From NCBI RefSeq assembly GCF_030068505.1, contig NZ_JAQOSO010000084.1, positions 1 to 64,000 on the forward strand: a stretch of 64,000 nucleotides of DNA. The letters are read 5' to 3'. The number at the start of each line of letters is the position of its first letter. Position 1 is the first letter of the stretch. The notes beneath the pieces were generated by a model. It saw nothing but the letters and a program-made list of their open reading frames with translations, was not told the origin of the DNA and ran no database searches. Source of the DNA: Roseofilum capinflatum BLCC-M114. Lineage in GTDB: Bacteria > Cyanobacteriota > Cyanobacteriia > Cyanobacteriales > Desertifilaceae. Shown here in pieces: positions 53,918 through 61,586 of this stretch. Both the position numbers and the translations under genes were made by a program.

Positions 53918-56317
53918 ATGGTTGATTTTCTCTCAAGCACAACTTCTGAAACGCCGATTTCCGATCCATTAGAAAGCGCCTTAAATTCGATTCGCCACCA
54001 GTTGCGGGAAGGGCAAAGACAGATGGCTGGTTGGCAAGGGGGAGAATTGGCGGTTTCGGCGGTTCCGGGATCGGGTAAATCTACGGGGATGGCGGGTGCG
54101 GCGGCGATCGCCATTGCTCAAAATCGTCTCCATACCCGTCATCAACTGGTAGTCGTGACGTTTACCCGTTCTGCGGCTGCGAGTCTAAAGGGCAAAATTC
54201 GCCGCCATCTGCAAACCTTGGGCTTACCCTCCACTGGCTTTGTGGTGCATACGCTCCATGGGTTGGCTCTGCAAATTGCCACGCGCCACCCAGAGTTATC
54301 TACCCTCAGTTTAGACGCGCTTACCCTGATTTCTCCTAACCGATCGCACCAACTCCTGCGCCAAAGTGTGGAAAATTGGGCTAATAGCCATCCCCGACTC
54401 TACCAAAGGCTATTAGAAGGCAACCAGTCCGACGGCGAAGAAACGGAACGCCTGCGTCGTCAAGGGGTGCTGCGAACTGAAGTTTTACCCTACTTAGCCT
54501 ATACTGCAATTCATGAAGCCAAAAGCTCTGGTTTATTGCCCTCAGATCTCTTGGAGCTGGCACAAATTCAGGAGAGTCAAACCTCTGGAGAGGATTACCC
54601 GATTTTACGCATTGCGGCGGGACTTTATGAAACCTATCAGCAGCAACTGCGATCGCGCTCTTTAATCGATTATGATGACATGATTCTGGGAGCCTTGCGG
54701 GTTCTGCAAGATGTGGGCGCAAGACGGTTATGGCAAAATCAGGTCTTTGCCGTGTTTGAAGATGAAGCCCAAGACTCCAGTCCCCTACAAGCGAAACTGC
54801 TAGAAATTTTAGCCCAAGAGGATAGTGATTCCATCGGCGCGGGTTCTGTAGGGATGGGTTTGAAACCCGCCCCTACCAGGGAAAATGGGGATAAACCCAC
54901 CATCAACCTGATGCGAGTGGGCGATCCCAACCAAGCCATTAACTCCACTTTTACCCCAGCCGACCCCATTTATTTTCGCCAATTTTGCGATCGCCTACAA
55001 ACCCAAAACCAACTCATCGCCCTCGACTGTGCCGGGCGCTCTAGTCCCATTATCCTCCGCGCTGCTAACTTCATGCTGCAATGGGTTAACCGGCATATTG
55101 ACAACCAAAATCAACCCGCCCCCTTACCCTTCAGCGAACAACTGATTAAACCCGTACCTCCCGAAGACCCCCAACCGGACGCAAACCCAGCCCCCGAAGG
55201 CAAAGGTTTAGAACTCTACAGTCCCCGCGATGTCTTCCAAGCGGTAGAATGGATTGGCGATCGCATTCATACCCTATTTACCCAAGACCCCTATCGCAGC
55301 GCCGCCGTCCTCGTCCGTACCAACGATCAAGGACGGTTTGTCGCCCACCAACTGCGGGAGAAATACGGAACCGAAATTAACCTCTTTGAAGTCGCCGAAA
55401 GCGATCGCCACTCCCACGTCCCCGCCGAAATACTCAACCTGCTCAACTTCCTCGAACGTCCCCATTCCCCCGACGCACTCAAAGCCGCCCTCACCGTCCT
55501 CGTCAACCGTCGCCTCATTCCCCCCCAAGACCTCAACGCCCTAGCCAGCTTACCCGAAGTCTTCCTCTATCCCGGCCCCCTCGACTCTCCCGGAGATGAC
55601 ACCAGTAAAAGCGCCCGCCGCTACTGTCGCGCCCTGCTTCGGGCAAGAATAGACTTACCCCTTTACCAACTCATTCCCTTTCTTGGTCTCACCCTACGCT
55701 ATAGCCAAAACGAACTCGCCACCGCCGATAAATTAGCAGAACGAGTCACCCAGCAAACCCTAGGCGACTCGTCCCTGTCGGCTCTGTTGAGAGTTCTAAC
55801 TGAAATTGTCCAATCAGAACGATTTGAGCCAGTTGAAGTAGATACCGCCGATGATTCCCCTTATATGCGGCCCAATCAGCTTACCATCATCACCATGCAT
55901 AAAGCCAAAGGATTAGATTGGGATTATGTCTTTTTACCGTTTCTACACAAAAACATGATTCCTGGCAGTTTCTGGACTCCGCCCCAAACCCGGTTTTTAG
56001 GAGAATTTAGTTTAGCCGAAGTCGCTCGCGCCCAAATTCGGGCCCATTTACACGGAGATCCCATTCCAGAGGGACATCAAGCTTGGATCGAGGCCGAACA
56101 GCTCAAAACCGCCGAAGAATATCGCCTACTCTATGTGGCCATGACTCGCGCCAAACGGCTCTTATGGATGTCTGCGGCGAACAAATCCCCCTTTACTTGG
56201 AGCAAATTTAACGTCAATCGCCAAATGAGTCTCCAAGCTCAACCCGTTTGTCCAGTCTTCCCCGCCTTAAAGCGTCAATTTCCTGAATCTGGGATGCCAA
56301 TTAAAATTGATCCCTAA
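53918..56317 (+). CDS. UvrD/Rep-type DNA helicase with a repeat-derived insert
   Basis: Superfamily 1 helicase of about 799 residues. Walker A is AVPGSGKSTGMAGAAAI near residue 48. LIDYDDMILGALRVL and VFEDEAQDSSPLQ (motif II, DExx variant DEAQ) follow, then VGDPNQAINSTF (motif III), MHKAKGLDWDYVFLPF (motif V) and LLYVAMTRAKRLLW (motif VI). Between motifs II and III, at about residues 307-331, a Gly/Pro-rich stretch (GAGSVGMGLKPAPTREN) interrupts the fold and coincides with an inverted repeat in the DNA at 54848-54876. The ATG at 53918 with GTGGA upstream is chosen over a GTG at 53909. Probably acts in DNA repair. Confidence 0.88.
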   Translation: MVDFLSSTTSETPISDPLESALNSIRHQLREGQRQMAGWQGGELAVSAVPGSGKSTGMAGAAAIAIAQNRLHTRHQLVVVTFTRSAAASLKGKIRRHLQTLGLPSTGFVVHTLHGLALQIATRHPELSTLSLDALTLISPNRSHQLLRQSVENWANSHPRLYQRLLEGNQSDGEETERLRRQGVLRTEVLPYLAYTAIHEAKSSGLLPSDLLELAQIQESQTSGEDYPILRIAAGLYETYQQQLRSRSLIDYDDMILGALRVLQDVGARRLWQNQVFAVFEDEAQDSSPLQAKLLEILAQEDSDSIGAGSVGMGLKPAPTRENGDKPTINLMRVGDPNQAINSTFTPADPIYFRQFCDRLQTQNQLIALDCAGRSSPIILRAANFMLQWVNRHIDNQNQPAPLPFSEQLIKPVPPEDPQPDANPAPEGKGLELYSPRDVFQAVEWIGDRIHTLFTQDPYRSAAVLVRTNDQGRFVAHQLREKYGTEINLFEVAESDRHSHVPAEILNLLNFLERPHSPDALKAALTVLVNRRLIPPQDLNALASLPEVFLYPGPLDSPGDDTSKSARRYCRALLRARIDLPLYQLIPFLGLTLRYSQNELATADKLAERVTQQTLGDSSLSALLRVLTEIVQSERFEPVEVDTADDSPYMRPNQLTIITMHKAKGLDWDYVFLPFLHKNMIPGSFWTPPQTRFLGEFSLAEVARAQIRAHLHGDPIPEGHQAWIEAEQLKTAEEYRLLYVAMTRAKRLLWMSAANKSPFTWSKFNVNRQMSLQAQPVCPVFPALKRQFPESGMPIKIDP
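54848..54876. repeat. Palindromic repeat inside the helicase coding sequence
   Basis: A 29-nt inverted repeat with 14-nt arms, 12 of 14 positions pairing, around a single G. It keeps the reading frame. The outer part TCTGTAGGG and CCCTAC is shared with the perfect palindrome at 61297-61324, so the two belong to one dispersed family. Confidence 0.6.
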
Positions 56318-56404
56318 ACGTCAGAATTGCTCAGATTTAGATGGGGTATGCTTCCAAGCTCAAGGGGTGACCAGGATACTCGATGGTATAGAGTGTTAGG
56401 GTTT

Positions 56405-56427
56405 GAGGCGATCGCTGCGATCGCCTC
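56405..56427. terminator. HIP1-based hairpin, possible terminator
   Basis: GAGGCGATCGC at 56405-56415 and GCGATCGCCTC at 56417-56427 pair perfectly. It lies 88 nt after the helicase stop and is followed by TTGTT. A terminator role is plausible but the T-run is poor, and it may only be a stacked HIP1 repeat. Confidence 0.3.
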
Positions 56428-56521
56428 TTGTTGGCCCACTTTGAGTCAAATCTGATTCTAATTTGGTTCAGTGTCTATAATCCACAAGAGGTGACCAGTC
56501 TATCTTCGCTCAGAATTCGGG

Positions 56522-56623
56522 ATACAGCGCTTCGCGCTAGGGAATAGGGAATAGGGAATAGGGTTGTGGTACATGGCTTTGAGCCTTTAAAGCTGTACAC
56601 CATAACAGCGCAAAGCGCTGTAT
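56522..56623. repeat. MITE-like element with 17-bp terminal inverted repeats
   Basis: ATACAGCGCTTCGCGCT at 56522-56538 and its inverted copy at 56607-56623 differ at one position. Inside are three tandem GGGAATA heptamers and a second inverted repeat (TGTACATGGCTTT against AAAGCTGTACA). One end recurs at 62678-62717. Confidence 0.65.
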
Positions 56624-56771
56624 GAAGATTTATTAAGATATAGCAACAATGGCTACAACTTAGAAAATACAGGAGACTATGCCCATTATCCCCAGGTCTT
56701 GCACTGTGATGCACAAGTCATGCAATCCCCATCTACTAGCCGTGATTGTCTTTCCATAACCATAAAAGATC

Positions 56772-56939
56772 ATGGCATTATTTACAAAAACACCTAAAAA
56801 ACGCCGTCCTATTGGTTTGTGTGAAGGTGAATTTATTGTACCTGATGATTTTAATGATCCCCTCCCTGAAGAAATAGATACTTCGTTTTCTGGTCTTTTC
56901 CGTGCTAGTCCTAACAAGAGCAAATCTGCTACAATTTGA
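56772..56939 (+). CDS. Short DUF2281-like antitoxin candidate
   Basis: A 55-residue open frame too short for usual gene finders. The central stretch RPIGLCEGEFIVPDDFNDPL resembles the conserved C-terminal motif of DUF2281-type antitoxins (GLI..SDDFD.PL), which pair with PIN or similar toxins. The N-terminal helix typical of that family is missing; a stop codon lies three codons before the ATG, so this may be a truncated remnant. It precedes the MNT gene by 32 bp on the same strand. No good ribosome binding site is seen. Confidence 0.4.
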   Translation: MALFTKTPKKRRPIGLCEGEFIVPDDFNDPLPEEIDTSFSGLFRASPNKSKSATI

Positions 56940-56971
56940 TCAACTGACCAAATCGATTCAGGTAATTCACC

Positions 56972-57259
56972 ATGAACTTACAACAATTAAAGCAATACCG
57001 CTCTAATATTATCAAATTAGCTGAACAATATCACTCTACTAATATTAGAGTGTTTGGTTCAGTTGCTAAAGGTGAAAACACCGAAAATAGTGACATTGAT
57101 TTTTTGATTGATCCCAATCCAGAACAAGATTTATTTGATGTCATTCGCTTGCGAAGGGCATTACAAGAACTGCTGAACTGTGATGTTGATATTGTGCATA
57201 GCACAGCCTTACATCATACTATTAAACAGGAAGTTTTATCATCCGCAATTCCCCTATGA
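56972..57259 (+). CDS. mntA: Minimal nucleotidyltransferase antitoxin (MntA-like)
   Basis: A 95-residue protein with the nucleotidyltransferase core GSVAKGENTENSDIDFLI near residue 29; Asp41 and Asp43 bind metal, and CDVDIVHS supplies a third acidic position. In type VII toxin-antitoxin systems such MNT proteins AMPylate the HEPN toxin encoded next to them. The next gene encodes a HEPN protein and overlaps this one by 4 bp (ATGA at 57256-57259), the classic layout of the pair. Confidence 0.88.
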   Translation: MNLQQLKQYRSNIIKLAEQYHSTNIRVFGSVAKGENTENSDIDFLIDPNPEQDLFDVIRLRRALQELLNCDVDIVHSTALHHTIKQEVLSSAIPL

Positions 57260-57621
57260 ATAAACAAAAATCTCCTCTATTTTTTCTTTATCACATTAAA
57301 GAATCTATTGAAGCGATCGCCATTCATATTCAGCACGGAAAAGAAAGTTTTTTAACCAATCGAACAGTAAAAATGGCTGTACTTCGTGAACTAGAAATTA
57401 TTGGTGAAGCAGCCAATAAACTCCCTGATGAATTAAAAAATCAGTATCCTTCAGTACCTTGGCGGGATATTACAGACTTTAGAAATATTCTCGCTCATCA
57501 TTATTGGGCAATTGATTTAGAAACCGTCTGGAATATTATCCATAATCCTGATAAATTACCTGACTTAAAAACTCAAGTAGAAACTTGTATTCACGAGTTA
57601 GAAAATCGAATTTCTGAATAG
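57256..57621 (+). CDS. hepT: HEPN-domain toxin (HepT-like, DUF86)
   Basis: A 121-residue helical protein. The HEPN ribonuclease motif R-x4-H-x-Y is present as RNILAHHY (Arg76, His81, Tyr83); Tyr83 is the position that MntA-type partners AMPylate in studied systems. MAVLRELEIIGEAANKLPDE in the first half is typical of DUF86 proteins. The 4-bp overlap with the MNT gene implies coupled translation and fixed stoichiometry. HepT toxins cut RNA or tRNA when not neutralised; whether this pair is active is unknown. Confidence 0.88.
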   Translation: MNKQKSPLFFLYHIKESIEAIAIHIQHGKESFLTNRTVKMAVLRELEIIGEAANKLPDELKNQYPSVPWRDITDFRNILAHHYWAIDLETVWNIIHNPDKLPDLKTQVETCIHELENRISE

Positions 57622-57700
57622 CTACTGTTTTGACTTGAAGGAAAGATACTTATTCGATCTTGTAGTTAGTAGTATAGCCTTTCTCTATTACATGAGATAT

Positions 57701-57740
57701 CGCCCTCTCCCCCAACCCCCTCTCCCACGGGAGAGGGGGC
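57701..57740. repeat. Dispersed GC-rich hairpin repeat
   Basis: CCCCCTCTCCC at 57716-57726 pairs perfectly with GGGAGAGGGGG at 57729-57739. It is related to the hairpins at 9424-9500 and lies between the convergent HepT and peptidase genes, where it may also serve as a terminator. Confidence 0.65.
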
Positions 57741-57780
57741 TAAAATTGTTTCGCCCAGCCATGTCTAATCCTTAAACCAA

Positions 57781-59703
57781 TCAATTCATAATCTCAATTT
57801 CACCCCCCTTGTCAGCCACCTCATAGCCAAAGACGCGGGAATAAAAGTAAAATTCGCCATCAAGAGCGCGTTTAATGTTTTCGGCTTTGCGGAAGCCATG
57901 TTGCTCTCCTTCAAAGGAAACGTAGGCAACGGGTAAACCCTTTTCTTTTAAGGCGTTGACCATCATTTCTGCTTGATTGGGGGGGACGATTTTATCTTCG
58001 AGTCCTTGGAAGAAGGCGACGGGACAGGAGAGTTGTTGGGTAAAATGGATGGGCGATCGCTCAACATAAATATCCTTACGTTCTGGATACGGCCCAATCA
58101 ACCCATCTAAATAGCGTGATTCAAACTTATGGGTATCCGTGGCTAGAGCTTCTAAATCGCTGACTCCATAGTAACTCGCGCCCGCCTTAAAGGTGTCTCG
58201 GAACGTCAGAGCGCACAGGGTGGTATATCCTCCCGCGCTTCCCCCAGAGATGGCTAACCGATTTTCATCTACTTTACCCTGCTCGGCCAGATACTTGGCT
58301 CCATTGGCGCAATCATCCACATCCACAATACCCCAAGCGTCATTTAACCGTTGGCGATACTCCCGACCATATCCGGTGCTTCCCCCATAGTTGACATCGA
58401 GGATAGCAAACCCGCGACTTGTCCAATATTGCAGCTTAAGATTAAATCTACTCGAAGTGGAAGCCGTCGGCCCTCCGTGACTTTTCACCAATAAGGGGGG
58501 TTTTTCGCCCTCTGGTGCTTGGTAGTCTTTGTTTTGGGGTGGATAATAGAACCCATAAGCGGTTAAGCCGTTTTCTGTGGGGAAGGAAATGGACTCTGGA
58601 ACGGAGAGATAACCGCGATCGATTTCAAGCTGGCTAGACTTATAGATAATCTCTAGATTGTCGCCCGATATATCCAGTTGAATTAAGGCACTCGGTTGGG
58701 TTGCTGATGCTGCTGAGAGGATAATCTGATTTCCGCGAACTTGGGGAGCAGATAAACTCGTGTAGGGAGTGGGAATAACGGTGAGGGTTTTGCTTTGGGT
58801 GTTGAGTTTGGCGAGGGTATCGTTGCCCTTTTCCGAATAGATACAGATGATGGTTTCGGCATCCGCAAAGGTGTAGGTACTCATGCCAAAGACCCATTGG
58901 GGAAGCCCAAATTCAGCGTTTTTGGGGAAGAGGGGGTCTATAGAGCTACCTTTCCAGCGATAGAGATTCCACCAGTTCGTGCGATCGCTCACAAAATACA
59001 GTACCCCATCCGGTGACCATTGGGGTTGAAAGATCGATTCCGTCGTACTTCCCGCCACTAAAGTCGCTGTGCCTAATGTACCATCCTCATTCACCGGCGC
59101 AACCCATAGCTCAGTCCCGTCCCAAGGCATATTGGGATGATTCCAGCAGATCCAGCAGAGTTGGGAACCATCCGGACTTAAACGAGGACAAGCGTAAAAA
59201 TCATAGCCTTCGGTCAGAGTAGTGGGGTTACCCGTTTCTAGGTCAATGCTAACGATGCGGTTAACCGGTTCTCCTTCCCCGCTATGGTCTTCTTGCACGC
59301 TTACGAGACAGTTGCGGCGCGAGTCTAAACGGAAATCAGCATAACGGTGTGGACTTTCCCCCGTCAAGGGTTGGGGGTCTTCACCCACCGGTTGCCGATA
59401 GAGCCGTTGATCGGAAAAATTCACAAAATAGACCCCTCGTTCGTCTATTAAATAGGAACCTCCACCATATTCATGAACCCTAGTCCGCACATTGTAGGAA
59501 GCGGGGGTAATATCCTGGGTTTGTCCGTCTGAAGTGCGTTGGACAATGACACTGCGTCCCCCTTCACTCGGACGACCTTCTGACCAGTAGAGGGTATCTC
59601 CATCAATTCTAGGGCCACCGAGGGCGATCGCACCTGCCACAATTAAGTCTGAGGTAATGGGAGATGTCCAAGATCCATAGGGACTCATTTGAGGTTCAGT
59701 CAT
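57781..59703 (-). CDS. S9 family peptidase (prolyl oligopeptidase-like)
   Basis: A 640-residue serine peptidase. The N-terminal half looks like a seven-bladed beta-propeller with WD40-like repeats (DFYACPRLSPDGSQLCWICW, IFQPQWSPDGVLYFVSDRT). The C-terminal alpha/beta-hydrolase domain has LAISGGSAGGYTTLCAL with the nucleophile Ser489, GLEDKIVPPNQAEMM with Asp570, and FEGEQHGFRKAENI with His602, the catalytic triad. No signal peptide, so probably cytoplasmic. Acylaminoacyl-peptidase or dipeptidyl-peptidase activity is likely; the exact specificity is not clear. Confidence 0.9.
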   Translation of the reverse strand: MTEPQMSPYGSWTSPITSDLIVAGAIALGGPRIDGDTLYWSEGRPSEGGRSVIVQRTSDGQTQDITPASYNVRTRVHEYGGGSYLIDERGVYFVNFSDQRLYRQPVGEDPQPLTGESPHRYADFRLDSRRNCLVSVQEDHSGEGEPVNRIVSIDLETGNPTTLTEGYDFYACPRLSPDGSQLCWICWNHPNMPWDGTELWVAPVNEDGTLGTATLVAGSTTESIFQPQWSPDGVLYFVSDRTNWWNLYRWKGSSIDPLFPKNAEFGLPQWVFGMSTYTFADAETIICIYSEKGNDTLAKLNTQSKTLTVIPTPYTSLSAPQVRGNQIILSAASATQPSALIQLDISGDNLEIIYKSSQLEIDRGYLSVPESISFPTENGLTAYGFYYPPQNKDYQAPEGEKPPLLVKSHGGPTASTSSRFNLKLQYWTSRGFAILDVNYGGSTGYGREYRQRLNDAWGIVDVDDCANGAKYLAEQGKVDENRLAISGGSAGGYTTLCALTFRDTFKAGASYYGVSDLEALATDTHKFESRYLDGLIGPYPERKDIYVERSPIHFTQQLSCPVAFFQGLEDKIVPPNQAEMMVNALKEKGLPVAYVSFEGEQHGFRKAENIKRALDGEFYFYSRVFGYEVADKGGEIEIMN

Positions 59704-59939
59704 AGGTCAAAATGGGAATAGGGTCTGCACAGTTTATGGTAATCGGGAATGAGCAAATGGGAAATCCTCATCTTAGAACTCATATCCAATCCTTTACCAT
59801 AAAATGGAGGTAAAATTGGAAATAGTAGCCCTCTCGATACTGTATTCGCCTCCCATAGAGCCAACTGACCCCAAGCCAGACCCATTTTCAATTTTTTCGG
59901 CTCTCACCGACATCAAAATTTTTAATTGATATAACCCTG

Positions 59940-60515
59940 ATGAACTCAGAACCCATTACCTTAAACCTCAAAACGGTTCACTTAAGCGACGAGCAATTCT
60001 ATCAACTCTGCCACGTGAACGAACAGTATCAACTCGAAGAAACCGCCAAAGGAGAACTGCTTATTATGTCCCCAGTTGGTGCTATTAGTGGCAATCGAGA
60101 ATCCGACTTAAACGCAGATGTCGTAATTTGGAATCGTCAAACTCGACTCGGAAAAGTCTTTAGTTCTTCAACCATTTTTGTCTTACCCAATGGTGGCAAA
60201 CGTTCTCCCGATGTTGCCTGGATAGCCAACGATCGCTGGAATAGTCTCGCACCAGAAGACCAAGAAAAATTTGCCCCAATATGTCCTGATTTCGTTATAG
60301 AATTGCGCTCTCGTACCGACTCCTTAGAGCAACTACAAGCCAAAATGCAAGAATACCTAGATGCAGGCTTACAGCTCGGTTGGCTCATCGACCCCCAAAA
60401 CCAGCAAGTCCAAATCTACCGCCAAAACCAACCGATAGAAACCGTTCAATTACCCAGTCTCCTCTCAGGAGAAACCGTCTTACCCGGATTCACCCTTGAA
60501 TTAGACCCATTCTGA
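59940..60515 (+). CDS. Uma2 family (DUF820) putative restriction-endonuclease-fold protein
   Basis: A 191-residue member of a family heavily expanded in cyanobacteria. It shows the PD-(D/E)xK-like pattern: an Asp in KRSPDVAWIANDRW and FVIELRSRTDSLEQLQAKMQ, followed by EYLDAGLQLGWLIDPQ. The fold is that of restriction endonucleases, but biological roles of Uma2 proteins are largely unknown; many sit near mobile DNA. It stands alone, and a terminator hairpin follows about 170 nt after its stop. Confidence 0.85.
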   Translation: MNSEPITLNLKTVHLSDEQFYQLCHVNEQYQLEETAKGELLIMSPVGAISGNRESDLNADVVIWNRQTRLGKVFSSSTIFVLPNGGKRSPDVAWIANDRWNSLAPEDQEKFAPICPDFVIELRSRTDSLEQLQAKMQEYLDAGLQLGWLIDPQNQQVQIYRQNQPIETVQLPSLLSGETVLPGFTLELDPF

Positions 60516-60847
60516 ACTCTATATCGAAGGTGCGGAGATTGCGATCGCCATTTAGCAGAGAACCGAACTTAGGATCTTGATTTTTTTCGCTAACCTAAGA
60601 GCAAGCACCAGTGAAAACGGAGTAACCAAAGGGTTGTTTCATGCCTCTATGAGGGTTATGCCATTTTCTAGAATTCTCTTGATGTTTCAACCGGTTCCTA
60701 AACTTAGGAATCGGTTTTTTCTTGTTATTCATTAGGCAGTTCGGAGACTTGCATCAACCGAGGGAGAAAAACCGAACCTGACATTCAGAGAAAGTTTGTT
60801 AGATTGAATTCATCAAACAAAGATAACTCTTTTAGGAGGTTAACACT
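60516..60847 (+). other. Intergenic region with terminator and hsp20 leader
   Basis: No gene seen. It holds the terminator at 60689-60720 and, in the last 20 nt, a strong AGGAGGT at 60834-60840 placed 7 nt before the Hsp20 start codon. A full CIRCE element (TTAGCACTC-N9-GAGTGCTAA) is absent, so HrcA control is not indicated by sequence. A partial inverted repeat (AGTTTGTT near 60790 against AAACAAAG near 60815) lies upstream of the AGGAGGT. Confidence 0.5.
60689..60720 (+). terminator. Rho-independent terminator
   Basis: AACCGGTTCCTAA at 60689-60701 pairs with TTAGGAATCGGTT at 60704-60716 (one mismatch) and runs into TTTTTT at 60715-60720. It ends transcripts from the Uma2 gene before the Hsp20 gene. 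Confidence 0.75.
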
Positions 60848-61285
60848 ATGCCTTTAGTTCGTTGGGAACCCTTCCGAGAAATCGATACCCTGCAACGCCA
60901 AATGAATCGCTTGTTTGAGGATTTAGCACCTAAAGAAGCGCTCTATAATCAAGGTGCTTTCCTGCCGGCGGCTGAACTGCATGAAACCCCTGAAGCGTTT
61001 AAGATTAAATTAGAAGTTCCGGGAATGAAACCCGAAGATCTCGATATTCAAGTAACGGCTGAAGCGGTTTCTATTTCTGGCGAACGGCGCAGCGAAAGCA
61101 CCACGGAAGAGAAAGGGGTAACTCGCTCTGAGTTTCGCTATGGTCAGTTTCAACGAGTGATTCCTTTACCGAACCGCATTCAAAATAATAATGTGGAAGC
61201 GGAATATAAGGATGGTATTTTGCACTTGACTTTACCAAAGGTTGAGGAAGAACAACACAAGGTCGTTAAAGTTAAAGTGGGTTAA
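60848..61285 (+). CDS. Small heat-shock protein (Hsp20/alpha-crystallin)
   Basis: A 145-residue chaperone that holds unfolding proteins under heat or other stress. The N-terminus VRWEPFREIDTLQRQMNRLF is typical of class A bacterial/cyanobacterial Hsp20. The alpha-crystallin domain starts near ELHETPEAFKIKLEVPGMKP and ends with EYKDGILHLTLPKVEEEQ, which holds the conserved A-x-x-x-n-G-v-L-like signature. A C-terminal V-x-V motif (VVKVKVG) could be the oligomerisation anchor. Strong AGGAGGT upstream. A perfect palindrome just downstream may terminate the transcript. Confidence 0.93.
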   Translation: MPLVRWEPFREIDTLQRQMNRLFEDLAPKEALYNQGAFLPAAELHETPEAFKIKLEVPGMKPEDLDIQVTAEAVSISGERRSESTTEEKGVTRSEFRYGQFQRVIPLPNRIQNNNVEAEYKDGILHLTLPKVEEEQHKVVKVKVG

Positions 61286-61296
61286 GGTTAGGATCT

Positions 61297-61324
61297 GTAG
61301 GGGCGAAAAATTTTTCGCCCCTAC
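61297..61324. repeat. Perfect 28-bp palindrome
   Basis: GTAGGGGCGAAAAA at 61297-61310 is followed directly by its exact inverted copy TTTTTCGCCCCTAC at 61311-61324. It starts 12 nt after the Hsp20 stop and may end transcription. Its outer sequence is shared with the palindrome in the helicase gene (54848-54876). Confidence 0.75.
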
Positions 61325-61379
61325 TATATCCTTGGTTGTTAGCCTAGCTTGGGGTGCGTTACGCTTCGCTAACGCACCC

Positions 61380-61502
61380 TACTGCCGTGACACAGCTAAA
61401 AATGTGTATTAGCGTAGGGTGGGTTAGGCGGCTAAAACCTAGACTCTGACAGCAATCTATCAATCCGCCGTAACCCACCATTTTAGGGTTGTCACGGCAC
61501 TA
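61380..61502. repeat. MITE-like nested inverted repeat
   Basis: TACTGCCGTGACA at 61380-61392 and the inverted copy at 61490-61502 match at 12 of 13 positions. A second inverted pair lies inside (GGTGGGTTAGGCGG against CCGCCGTAACCCACC). The element has no coding sequence. Confidence 0.6.
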
Positions 61503-61586
61503 CTGGATTGTTTCAGCTAATTTGGTGCTTTAGGAGTGCGTTAGCGTAGCGTGTCCGAAGGACAAACATCTTGCTCGCTTGTTATA

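Larger units (their letters stand above)
56318..56771. other. Gene-poor repeat region after the helicase
   Basis: No gene was supported here. It contains a perfect HIP1-based palindrome at 56405-56427 (11-bp arms GAGGCGATCGC, one-nt loop) that could act as a terminator. It also contains the MITE-like repeat at 56522-56623 with its GGGAATA heptamers. A reverse-strand open frame crosses its end but has no recognisable features. Confidence 0.5.
61286..61586. other. Repeat-filled intergenic region
   Basis: No gene was seen. The region is a chain of palindromes: the perfect 28-bp palindrome at 61297-61324, a hairpin at 61352-61379 (GGGTGCGTTA / TAACGCACCC), a MITE-like element at 61380-61502, and a sequence from 61501 matching the end of the 11739-11851 element. 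Confidence 0.65.

Noticed and set aside
56660-56923. 87-codon minus-strand open frame before the MNT gene
   Set aside because: It overlaps the small antitoxin-like frame, has no known motif, and lies partly in repeat DNA.
60516-60847. CIRCE heat-shock operator before hsp20
   Set aside because: The TTAGCACTC-N9-GAGTGCTAA pattern is not present; the partial inverted repeat there is too weak to name.
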